Shown here: positions 1 through 11,000 of the stretch, one piece after another
How the letters are laid out: each line of letters starts with the position of its first letter
Position numbering within the stretch: position 1 is the stretch's first letter
Origin: Carettochelys insculpta
Lineage: Eukaryota > Chordata > Testudines > Carettochelyidae
Assembly (NCBI RefSeq): GCF_033958435.1
Contig: NC_134152.1
Span: forward strand, 23,658,001 to 23,722,000
Length of the DNA stretch: 64,000 bases
Direction of reading: 5' to 3'
Translations under genes and position numbers: made by a program
The notes under the pieces: model-generated
Seen by the model: the letters and a program-made list of their open reading frames with translations, nothing else
Told to the model about the DNA's origin: nothing
Database searches by the model: none

Positions 1-163
1 CTTATAGACTAACAGATATTTTGGAGCATAAGCTTTTGTGGGCAAAGACCCGCTTCATCAGATGAATGAGTGGGCATGCATTTGATGAAGCGGGTCTTTG
101 CCCATGAAAGCTTATGCTCCAAAATATCTGTTAGTCTATAAGGTGCCACAGGACTTCTTGTTT
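1..163. mobile_element. Penelope-like pseudo-LTR fold-back copy, cut by window edge
   Basis: Two copies of the same repeat unit face each other. Positions 1-60 are the reverse complement of 83-142 with a 22-bp spacer, and the right copy continues to about 163 with the family's usual end (GGTGCCACAGGACTTCTTG). Only two mismatches separate the arms, both at one ancestral CpG. Each arm holds a decayed hammerhead-like core: the right copy has TTGATGA for CTGATGA, the left copy (minus strand) has AAAA for GAAA. The left end lies outside the window, so no target-site duplication can be tested. Confidence 0.7.
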
Positions 164-2810
164 TATCTTCCATAAAGTTCAGCTCTTTTCTAAAAAGTGA
201 CCCCATAAAAATGGCATTGGAGATTCTATTTTCAGTGAGGCTCAGTGTTTCAAAGCTACCTAGATGGTTATTAAAAAAATAAAAACAGGTAAATTCTACA
301 GCTCAAATGATGCTTTTCATTGACACCTGTGCAAACATGACAGCAGTGAAGATGTCGTGGGGTAGCTGTGCACAAGTTGGTTAATAGAATTTGGTTTGTA
401 GAACCTTTTAATACTAGCAATGATACACAATACAGAAGGAACCCAGTGTGAGGCTCAGAATGTAGGCTGAATTTGCAATGCAGTTAGGAAAAAACAAACA
501 AACAACTTTTTACTTGCAAAGTTAGCTGTTCATACCTGGAAACTAGTGGGACACATTGAATAGGGAATCCACAATGACATTTTTAGAACATGATGTGAAA
601 AAGGACTTCACCAGACTAGGGTTCCACTGTATGTCATATCCCCGCAATACATGTAAACGTATGTAATACAGTAGCTACCTTAGGGGCACAAAATATTTAT
701 TGTTTCCATAAGCCATTTTGATGCTTTGTTGGCATAGCTGTTTCAAGCTTTGGAGAATTATACCAGGAATGGGGAGCCTATGTACCATGGGCCAAATCTA
801 TCCCACAGCTTATTTTGATGCAGCTCAGAGCAAGACTGAGGCTCTCCTTCCCACAGTCGGGTGAGCTGGTGCTTACGCTTCAGCATCATGGCATATCTAC
901 AGGCTTCAGTGTCCCACACCCCTAAGGGGCTGGAGTGTGAGTGCCAGCTTACCACACTGCTGGGGGAAGCCCAAAGCCTTCTTGCCTCCCCCTCCCCCTG
1001 AGCTGGAGTGGAAGCAGAGCCCTGGCACCCTAAGTTAAATGTGTATGTGGCTGCTGACTGAATTTTATGTGGTTCAGTGGTCCCTGACCCAAAAAAAAGG
1101 GTTCCCTACAACTGGTGTAAACCATTTGCCCATGTAACTGCACGTTTGAGTTTGATTTCTAAATTGATAAAGTTACAATACTGTTTTCAAAATAGTACTG
1201 GATTATGCTGAAAACACCATCTCTTTTGTGTTAGTCAGCTCATAGCAGAAGTATGACCAGTGCAGAGATAAGCCATGAACCCTCTGAGATAAATCATTAC
1301 AACATTGTTACAAGATCTTCAGGCAAGCTGGCACAGTCACCTGATGATAGAATAAAGAAACCCGAGGTCTGTAAAACACATTCTTTGCAAAGGAGAGTGA
1401 AAGGACCAACATTTTCACCATAATGGGTGTTAGCAGGAGGCAGACAGGTTGACTTTTTTTTTAAAGTTTGATGTAGTTTGGGACCTAAAATGTATTTGAA
1501 AAAAATCTGGCCACACTAAAGTCAAAGCGAGTTTGCTCTCTACTGGGACCAAGATTTCATCTGTTAATAGCATATAGATCCATGTCCATAGATCTAAAAT
1601 GGATACATTTACATTGTTAAGCAAAATATTTACTTCCATTACTCCCTCCAAAGACCTGTGTTTAGAATACTGTCTCATCTAGGAAGAAGGCACGGTTAAA
1701 GGACAAACCTTGGACAAACCTTCAGTGCAGGACAAAGGCACTGAAGAGTTAAATTACAGATAAACCTTTATGGGGCACAGAAGTTATAGTTGGGACTATT
1801 GTAGCACTGGGGTGCCAAATTTTAGATTTAGTTGCAAGGCAGGGACCTGGGAACTGATCAAAGAGACTTGGAGGCAACCAACAAGAGCACCCCACGTTTA
1901 ATTTTTGACATTTCTGAGAGCATAGACTCCATTTTCAATGTTTAATTTATGAAAATGGTATATTCTTACTCTCCTCATCTATTTCCTGTCTATATTTGGG
2001 TATCAGCTGCATATTTAGAGACAATTTGTTTTTTTTACTATTCTTTTCTCATGCGAGCACTACAGATTTAATGAAGGCACACAGGCAGAAGCATATTCAT
2101 TCTATCACAGAAGGAATTCTAAAACTATGTTACAAAATGTAAGGGTCAAATTCTGCCTTTAAGAAATTATTACTGGTGATGTAAAGTAGTATGAATGAGG
2201 TTTAGTAATAATTAAAAAAGCCCTATGAAATGGAAAAATTACTATATGACTCTCAGATCCAAGGGTAAGTTTGCAGCTCTGGCATTTAGTAAGCAGACTA
2301 AACTTCATTGAGAGTCACTGAGAGGCAATAGACATGGAATTCCTCTGCCATTTTACAATTGCACGTCAGAGGGGAGGACAATAATGTAAGGTTGCAAGAC
2401 AAAGAAACTGCATGACATGACATTTGGAGGCAGAAAGATCCTGTTTTTGCTCTTGCTTTGTTTCTTTTCTCATCCTCCATTAATCTTTCTTTTTCCTTTC
2501 CTGCCCTTGTAAAGAGTATCTGTAGCCAGCAGTTTCATCCTACTCAGTAACGGAGATTCATTATTTTACTTCAGTGGGACAGGAAAATGGATACTATCAA
2601 GTCAATTACCTCAGAAGGACACATATAAGGCCAGGTCTTTTATTTTCAACAGGGCTCCAAGGAACAATGCAGCCATCCTCTGTGAGCCTGTGGTTCAAGA
2701 AGATCCAGCTAAAATCCCCTATTAAGTAGTTATTGTAGATGGCTGCTGTAGTAGGAAGCATAGTCTAGTGCACTGAGGATAGATCTGGAAATCAGATAAG
2801 GTTAAACCTC
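164..2810. other. Non-coding stretch, no gene recognised
   Basis: AT-rich sequence with short spurious reading frames only. I found no exon with acceptor, open frame and donor, and no clear repeat family. It presumably is intron or upstream sequence of the RSPH10B-like gene, whose next upstream exon I could not place. Confidence 0.4.
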
Positions 2811-3130
2811 ACGAGTCTACCACCCTCGGGACCAGACTGATGCTGAATCAGAGAATTTGGCAAATTACAAGAGGTTATTGTTGTCTAGCAGCACTACCAA
2901 CCCTTTTACTGCTTAACGGGCTCTTACAAGACATTTAGGGATGAATTAGAGCTAAATAACAGCACAGAACACTGAGAACCAACACTGATGGCCACAAACA
3001 AATTTTATGGAACTGCAGGAAACTTGGCCACACCCCTGGTAAGGGGACATCTGGCTACCTAAAATCATGCTGGACCATGAATATTGCCAGACCAACAGAG
3101 CGCCAGACTAGACTAGAGGTTCAACCTGTA
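2811..3130 (+). repeat. Dispersed DNA-transposon-like repeat, family A copy 1
   Basis: About 320 bp that recurs at 31181-31487 (same strand) and 15156-15442 (opposite strand). Shared landmarks are GTCTAGCAGCA, ACTGGGCTCT-type and AACTTGGCCACACCC segments. The better preserved copies begin with GGTTGAACCTCTCTAA and end with a complementary AGAGGTTCAACC, so the ends are inverted repeats. This suggests a non-autonomous DNA transposon; the superfamily is not certain. Confidence 0.6.
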
Positions 3131-4454
3131 ATTCTTTGGTCCACTTGTAAGTCTGCCACTCTTTTACTGTGTAGCTTTGGACATGTCACGTAGACCCAGT
3201 CTTAACATTTAATTTCACGCATATATGTCTTGGCACACATATATCCCAGAAAATTAAGAGGGACTACTTTGGGAGCTAGGGTCTGCCCACATGAAGTCAA
3301 TTGCATGACTGGGGCCTTAATCTATATTCCTTTTAAGCTATTACAAAGATAGTGTTAGGCTTGATTAGCTAATGTTTGTACAAGAATTTGAAAATGTAAA
3401 TAACTGCATGTGCAGTTCCAAATACTGACTACCGAAAGGATGATTGAAGAACTGGCTGCACTGGGGGCTTCCTGTGTCCCAGTGTAGTAGCTGATGTTAC
3501 TCTAAAATGCTTTGTGGAGAGAAACATAATGCAAGTCAACTACAGAATTCCAAGGATAAGATTTGTGATTTCTGTTTTCATTCCAACAGAAGATTAAATC
3601 CAAAGACTCCACAGCAGAATACAGAACTTCCAGACAGACTGTGAAATCTACTGAAAAAGAGAGAGGTGAGTACCACAGAATAGCTGTTAGCATCTATTAC
3701 TGCTTGTGGAGAAGAGAAACTATGGGTCACAGGAAGTCTGCTCAGTTAAGTACAAATGTATCGTAAACTTGTTTAGTGAGGTATATTTTAATTATGGAGT
3801 AAAGGCTGCACTCAGCTTTACAGATAAAGCAGGGTTTAAATTCCTCAATCCAACATTTAATTTCACACATTTGTACCATTTCAGTCAAGAGGACAAGCTC
3901 TGCTTTCCAAACTCATTTTCACACTACATTCAGTTGTGGTCAGAATCCCATCCATCAATACTGAACTTTTCCTTTTCTGTTTCTTTCAGACCCCTAGAGT
4001 TTGTCTGAACATACCCAGGCTGCTCATTCCCCACACTGGTTAAGCCTGCATCAGTGCAATGTGCCTTTGTCACACTAAGGGTATGTCTATACTAGGAAAT
4101 TAGGTCGAATTTTTTAAGGTTGATTTTTTTCTCACACCTAATTTTACAAAGTCGAGGGCGCATGTCCACACTGGCACACAAAGTCAACAGAGTGTGTCCC
4201 CATTAGTGTTGCCAGCTTTGACTTTGTCAACAAAGCACCGTGGGTACGTAGCCCACAGTTCCTGATGTCCCTTTGCATTGTGGGGTTCTGTACCAGTGTC
4301 TGACAGGGCAAAAATGTGCCACGGATAGTTGTGGATATGTGTTGGCAGTGTCCCATAGTGCACTTGTTTTCTGCCCCTCCCTTTGGAAAGCAACAGCAAT
4401 GAGTGTTTTTGTGCCCCTTTTTCATATCCATGAAGACACCAGTGCAAGGCTAGC

Positions 4455-4765
4455 ATGGAACTCGTGCATCTTAAAACTGTTGTGTCAAATATTATGAGCA
4501 CCTCGCAAGTGCAGAGCCTAAGCAGCCATGAGACCAATGAAGACTCTGAGGCAGACACAGACATATATGAATGTGAGACACTGGAGAGGAGGAATGGGGA
4601 GATACTGGCTGCACTTGATGCTTTGCGCACTGTGTAGTGCCAGTCTTGGTGCCATGAAACAAGCTCAGACTGGCGGGACAGCATTGCTCTGCAGGAATGG
4701 GATAATCAGCAGTGGCTCTAACGCTTCCGCATGCATAAGGCCACTTCCCTGGAACCTTGGGAATT
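4455..4765 (+). pseudogene. Harbinger-like transposase, N-terminal fragment
   Basis: The frame starting near 4662 reads SSDWRDSIALQEWDNQQWL, an in-frame TAA, then RFRMHKATS. This pattern (tryptophan-rich segment followed by RFRM.KATF) is what I know from the start of the catalytic region of turtle Harbinger transposases. The upstream frame 4455-4637 carries an acidic serine-rich stretch that could be the transposase N-terminus but ends at a stop. The catalytic DDE part is missing or scrambled, so the protein cannot be functional. Confidence 0.5.
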
Positions 4766-5062
4766 GCATTGATAAGGAACGGATGCTGACTGAATATGGG
4801 CACAAGGCTAGTCATTATGCTGCACTGCTCCATGGTACCATGACACCAGATTATTTACTGGTGGCTTGGTGTGGAAAAGTGTCCTTTCAAGGAGGTTGGA
4901 ATAAGGCAACCTTCCCCAAAAATCTCGTGAGAAAAATTAAAGAGTACCTGTCTGAGAGCTTTATGAAGATGTGAAGATCTGTGCTCCATACTCAGACACA
5001 TTAACAAGTTGTTCTGGGGGCTGTGTAAGTACAGCAGCTGCCACAGATCACACCCAATTGCC

Positions 5063-5840
5063 TTAGCCCACTTCTAGCATGATTAAAAATGAGAACTCAC
5101 AAGAGGTGCCCTCCTGCCCATCACGGTCCAGCTGCAAAATGACCTGGGCTGAGGGGATGAGATCCAGCATTACAAAAAGTTCCTGGCTGTCAGCGAGATC
5201 ACCTGCTTCATTCGCATAGAGTGGGCAGGTGATCCAGGACCTCATTGCTGGGGGAGGAAGGGAATGAATTTGTGCTGGGAAAACTGTGATGCAGCAAAAG
5301 AAATGCAGCCATCTATGCCAAGATCTTATAGGGCATGGAGGAAAAAGGATACACCAGCAGTGTCATATGAAAATAAAAGCACTCAGGCAGGCATACCATA
5401 AAAGAAAGGAAGCAAACGGACATACTGGGTCATTAGTGCAAACATGCTGCTTCTATGAGCGCTAGCATGGGCTTCTAGGGGATGCCCTAACCCTGGTTCC
5501 CAAAGAGTCTGTGCATATCTCCAGGAAGCCTCCAGCAACAGCAAGAAGGACATGGTGGATGAGGGACCACTGTTGTCATGTCCTTCTTGCTGTTGCTGGA
5601 GGCTTCCTGGAGATATGCACAGACTCTTTGGGAACCAGGGTTAGGGCATCCCCTAGAAGCCCATGCTAGCGCTCATAGAAGCAGCATGTTTGCACTAATG
5701 ACCCAGTATGTCCGTTTGCTTCCTTTCTTTTATGGTATGCCTGCCTGAGTGCTTTTATTTTCATATGACACTGCTGGTGTATCCTTTTTCCTCCATGCCC
5801 TATAAGATCTTGGCATAGATGGCTGCATTTCTTTTGCTGC
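5063..5840 (-). pseudogene. Myb/SANT-like accessory protein of Harbinger element, broken
   Basis: On the - strand, 5840 to 5577 encodes a fragment with IHQQCHMKIKALRQAYHK followed by EANG and a CFYE motif, matching the end of a Myb/SANT-like DNA-binding domain of Harbinger second genes. Further on, 5245 to 5063 encodes DSQELFVMLDL and DGQEGTS, typical of the acidic C-terminal part of the same protein. Between them lies an inverted copy of the first piece (5215-5554), so the gene is split. The left-arm copy reads on the + strand. An in-frame stop follows the CFYE region. Confidence 0.5.
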
Positions 5841-5916
5841 ATCACAGTTTTCCCAGCACAAATTCATTCCCTTCCTCCCCCAGCAATGAGGTCCTGGATC
5901 ACCTGCCCACTCTATG
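5215..5916. repeat. Perfect palindrome, two 340-bp arms, 22-bp spacer
   Basis: Positions 5215-5554 are the exact reverse complement of 5577-5916; I compared the arms block by block and saw no mismatch. The unique spacer is 5555-5576. The palindrome lies wholly inside the Harbinger-like element and duplicates part of its Myb/SANT-like gene in reverse. Identity over 340 bp next to a visibly decayed transposon implies either a very recent fold-back duplication, gene conversion between arms, or an assembly/sequencing fold-back artefact. Confidence 0.9.
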
Positions 5917-6808
5917 CTGGAGCTCACCTGTGACTCTGGGAATTCATGGCCAGATGTGCTGCTGAGGTATCTTGCCTGCTCTGCTCATCAGATTTTACTG
6001 GGCTGTTTCCTGCACACCTGGAGCGCAGTGCAGCTGAAAGTGTTGGCCAGAATGGTCACTTTCCGGGGCTGTGGGACACATTCTGGAGGCCAAGAATGTC
6101 GAATTTCACAACATTCCAGTTCCACTATCCTAAGGTCAGCCATGCAAGGTCAACTATGACATTACTCCTCGTGAAAAGCAGGAGTACAAAAGTCAACCTT
6201 AGGAGCCTTTAAAGTCAATAGCATAGACTCTGTAGCATGGACGGTTTCCTTATTAATTTGACACAAATCACCTAAATTTGACCCAGTCTCCTGCTGTAGA
6301 CCAAGCCTTACTGTTCTCATCCTCACCATGGAAGCCATTGTAGAACATGCTTCCATTATAGGCTTCCAGGGACCAAGGGAAGGAGCTGGAACAAGTGTGA
6401 GGGGGCAGGCAAGTGCTGGTGGCCACTGGGGGAAGGTTTCCCCAGGTCTATGATTGGTTAATGGGTTGCCTGGAGCATTGATCTAGGGAGAGAATTCTGT
6501 GCAAACTCTAGCATTAGCTGGACTGATAGGCTGCAGGTCATATTTGCCTAATGCAGATACAGAAAAAGATTCTTAAAATACTTAAACGTTTTAGTAGTAT
6601 GTGTGATGCTTTCCGGGGCACATAGGGCTGTGAGTCATTGTTACCAGCTGCTCCCAAGGTGAGTGAATCTTATCTGCACTAACTGGGCATTAGGCTAGTT
6701 GTCTTTCGGTGCTATCAACCATTCAAACTGTGTCTTGTGGGTTACACCAGTCCTTTCTTTGTCTTGCAGGTTGACAACAGATGCACCCTATCTCAGAGTC
6801 CCTTCCAA

Positions 6809-7217
6809 GGCTATGGTTACACTAGTGAGTTTTACCGACAAAACTGGTGGTTTTGTGTTTTTGTCGACAGTTTGTCAACAAAACTCGGCACTTTCGCTCG
6901 CAGTGTTTTGCCTCTAAGCCAGGCGATGTAACACTGCTGCTAACAGATTCTGTCAACCAAAGCACCGTGTGGATGCTCTGGAAGGCCTTTACTCAACAGA
7001 CAGGGCATCCAGAACAACAGGCAGCCCTGTCTGCTGTGCTTCTGGGTGCTTGTTTTGCCGAGAGAGCAGCTGGGCAGTCTGGCTGCTCTGTGGACAGTGG
7101 AGCGCTCTTCTGATTGGCTTTTGTGTGTGGCCGCACTCTGTTGACGGAAGTTTTGTCGGGAAATCTCGTCCAACAGTGACATCTGTTGACAGATTGCTGT
7201 AGTGTAACTGTAGCCAC
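6809..7217. mobile_element. MITE, about 410 bp, with GGCTA..GTTACACTA ends
   Basis: The left end GGCTATGGTTACACTA and the complement of the right end GGCTACAGTTACACTA form a terminal inverted repeat with two mismatches. The interior has repeated TTGTCGACA/TGTCAACA-type motifs near both ends and a GC-richer core. No open frame is convincing. It is a non-autonomous DNA transposon of unassigned superfamily. Confidence 0.6.
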
Positions 7218-8064
7218 TACATCCCCTTGGGGTATCAAGAACCTAAATGATCACTGGATAACCACAGAAATCCCAGATCCTCTGTTCCCAAAGGAACAGT
7301 GTTCCATAGTTAAATTTTAACCAGAACCACTGCTCATGTAATGCACACAGCACTTGAGTTCAATTATAATACAAAAGATAATTGATTAAAATATTCAAAT
7401 AAAAACAAAGGTTTACATATAAATCAGAATTCCATAACTAGAGACCTATATTAACTCACATGACATTCCCTTGTCTCCTACAAGTTCTTTCCTTGGTATT
7501 TTCAAGCAGTTTGGTTGAAATCCCTTCTCACAAGATCAAGTCTGCCAGCGGCTTGTCGTCTCAGACTGAGGGAATACAAAGATGTTTTTCTGCACTGCCC
7601 ACAAATATATCTGAACGTTTTAACGTTCACCATTTAACGTTCACCACCATACAGAACCCTGCACTTTGCCCTACTGTTTACCTCTTCCTGTTGATTTCTC
7701 TTTTATGTCTCAGCTAGCTTTTCATTAGCATTTGACATAGAATGTTAAACTTTTACTGCACAATACACAATAGTCTACTGTGGAGATAAGTGTCTCTCAC
7801 TGACCATCTGGAAAAATTTGTCTGATCATACACTACCTTTAAGTGATCTGCTTTTAACTTCAGATCTAAAAACACAGCTACTCACATACTTTCAATACCT
7901 ATATCCTGAAATAGTTATGATTACTCCTGTGACCTTACATTAAAGACCTTTACATTGACAGGTTTTTGGTGAACTCCGTGCCCCTGTATATCCCAGTGCC
8001 CTATGCCAGTTGTCCGCAGAGGTTCTTCGGTCACACTATTTGATTTTATTTTCTTTCCTTGCAG

Positions 8065-11000
8065 TTGCAAATGTCGCCTTCTCCTCAAACACAGGCTACC
8101 AGCTGTCTGCTGATGACAGAGCTGAAACGTTAGTTCAGTCTTTGCCAGATTTGGAAGCAGAACAAGCCCAAGTGCTTGGCAGCCATGTGAAGGACTTTGC
8201 AGGTAAAGTATCGGAGGGGTAGTTGTGTTAGTCTGGATCTGTAACAGCAACGAAGGGTCCTGTGGCACCTTATAGACTAACAGAAAACTTTTCTGTTAGT
8301 CTATAAGGTGCCACAGGACCCTTCGTTACTGTTTGCAGGTAAAGTTATTCTGAAGATCTGATACCAAAGAAAAACATTGTAACTGAATAACTCCCACTCT
8401 TTTAGGTTGTGGTCACAAGAGGGCAGTAAAAGAACATCTAACACAGGGAGAAGTAAAATCAAACATGTAAAGTCTGGTGCATGTAAAGTTGGACTTGAGA
8501 TTGGATACCAGAATCCCAAATTGGAAGCCCCTTCAAGCATGGTGCATTTTGTGCTGACATGAAAAGTCAGAGTCAGTCCATTTTACTTTGTGCCTTCAGG
8601 TGTTTTTAAATCGGCGGCATGTTTTTACTTATATACAGTAAAAGCCAGGTTATCCAAAATTTGGATAACTAGCATATTTAATTAACTGGCATCCACTCTG
8701 CTGGTGGCTGTCCAGCCAGGGCCGGCAAGTGGGGCCAGGATGGCTGGTGGCTGTGGGGCCGGAAGCAGTGGGGCCAGGGCTGGCTGCCTGGTTGGGGCTG
8801 TCTCTAGGTTGAACTGGCAGCCGCGAGGTCAGGGGCCAGCTGCCTGGTCTGCAGTGGCAGCAGTGGGGCTGGTGGAGCAGGGCTAGCAGCCCTGCTGCAA
8901 TTTTTGGCACATTTGATTCTCTGGCACCCCCAGAGAACTGGGGGTGCCAATAATAGAACTTCTACTGTACGTTGCTTCAAAGGAAGGATACTACTGTTAA
9001 AAGGGCAAGTGCCAGCAGGAGTAAAATTGGTCTCATCAAGCCATCAGGATTTTCCCCACATCCTTGGACCATGCTGTCTCCTCACCAAAAAAAAAAAAAA
9101 GTGCAGAAAATGATGGTACTTGCCTGGAAAGATGTTGTGTCCTGTGGGACCCCGTACTTGCAGAAGTGGAAAGGGGATTTGCCTCTTAGAGGAGCAGAGT
9201 CTGGGCTCTGTAGGAGCAGCTGAAGACAGTATTGTGTGCATGGTTTTGAAGCCCTTCTGACCCACCACACTTTGTCCAACCTCATGATCCTACTCACCTC
9301 TCTTGTGTATAACAGCCATAGAGGGTGGATTGCTGTAGCAATAATTTAATACTCAGCTACTACATTTGTACTGGAATTCAAGCAGAAATAATTGATGGGT
9401 TTCGACTCTATTCATGACCTTCCAGAGCAGTGGTCAGCAAGTCGCAACTATGCAGCAAATGGCGTGATGATGATCCTATAGTTTACCCTATGTGGTGTTT
9501 AGGAATACTTCCTCCAGCTCCCTTCAACACTATGCAAAGGAACAAACCATATGCCTCATATGAGCCTGGAGCCCAAGACCTAGCAACCTCACAGGACACT
9601 TATTTTGGTAGCCCTGTCAGAATTCCAGAACATCCTGCCTAGGGAAGAGCTATGGTGTATTAAAATTTAGAGTGAGCCAAATATATTAAGTAAATTAAAA
9701 TACAATAAAATATAAATGGTTCTGTTACAGATAAATTAGAAAAAGCAAAAAGTGAACAGAAGGAAAAACTCAATCTGTGGCTTAATCAGATGTACATCTT
9801 CTTTGTGAACAAGTTCTTTCCTGCCTACAAGCATGCTCAGGTCGTGAAGGAAAACATAGAAGAAAATAGGAAGCATGACGCTGAACTAGCGGCACAGTTG
9901 AAAATCAAAGAGGAAGAGGAAGCAAAGTGAGTCTTAATTCATTTGAAAGCTTCACTTTACACCTAGCAACATGTAGAACAAGGCCTCACACAAATGCTGT
10001 GGTCTTGAAGATTTAGCATTTGGGAAATTGTCACTCTGCTCTTTGATCATCACAGACACTAGCTACTTTGGAAATACTCTATTGTACGACTGATTTATAC
10101 TGTGGAGCTGACAGGCCACCGTAATCAAGGGCTTTTTATTTGTCATAGAATATTACTCCGGTTTCCCTCAGAAAGAATTTGAGGTGAAAGAGAGTGTTTA
10201 CATAAGTGCACAACTCCCACTGGTACTTAGGGCAAGGCCTTGCATAAGAACTGTGATTATTTTCTTCTTTTCTGAAGTACATTTGATCACTGTTTCTGCC
10301 TGCAGGAGCTAGTCTCAATTATCCATGCTCCTCACAGTCTGAATATATCACAGAGGCCCATTGTCACGAGGATTTCACATGAGATTTAACATATTTAAAC
10401 CCCTCAATAGAACTCAAAACTACTTTTGATGCCAGTCAGTTCCTTGGGGCTTGGGTTTCCTCGGCAGAAGAGCTTTTTCCCAATAGCAGTATCTTCAACT
10501 CACAGAAAAGATGAGTTTGCGGGCCTGTAACCATGTTCTGCATTGCAAGGCCTGTGAGCCACTGACAGCTCCCATGGACCCTAAGTACAGCTCTAGTTCC
10601 CTCTAAGCTATCTTCACACATTAACAAACCATTATCAATTGAACTCAGGCTTCAGGAGGAAATCCTATTTGAGGCGCTCTGTGCTCCAACAGTTGTTTCC
10701 AAGTTCAAATTGGCCAGATATTTTTGCATAGCCTTTGCTTCTATGGCATAGGCTCATACTAAGACTTTGTATGTTGTGCGTGATGAGAAGTATTAGTCTT
10801 TCCTTTCAAACAGCCCTCCTTGTTCATGTGTTTACCTTATCCTTGCTGCACCTGAGCTCCACAGGCTTTTGGAACATCTACCAAGGAGTGAGACTACTGT
10901 AAAGAAGGGCTCTTGAGACAAGGGAAATTCAAGTAACTTTTGGGTACTTTTTCCACCTATGCTGCCCAGCACTATTCTACTAGAATGTTAGCTTCATATG

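Larger units (their letters stand above)
4077..6317. mobile_element. Harbinger-like DNA transposon, degenerate, about 2.2 kb
   Basis: The ends are degenerate inverted repeats: left TAAGGGTATGTCTATACTAGG, right complement TAAGGCTTGGTCTACAGCAGG, followed on both sides by a related GGTCGAATT/GGTCAAATT segment. Inside lie relics of two genes typical of PIF/Harbinger elements: a transposase fragment on the + strand near 4.66-4.75 kb and a Myb/SANT-like protein on the - strand (5.06-5.84 kb). The interior also contains a perfect palindrome. Family assignment rests on residue patterns I recognise, not on a search. No target-site duplication was confirmed. Confidence 0.6.

Noticed and set aside
1..163. 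Assembly artefact as the explanation for the fold-back
   Set aside because: The arms differ by two opposite CpG changes, and similar fold-backs elsewhere carry target duplications, so this one is more likely real.
3706..4008. 100-codon + strand frame as an upstream RSPH10B exon
   Set aside because: No acceptor and donor at fitting phase, and the residues show no conserved pattern.
4184..4684. 166-codon - strand frame
   Set aside because: Antisense to the Harbinger-like element; the recognisable transposase pattern is on the + strand.
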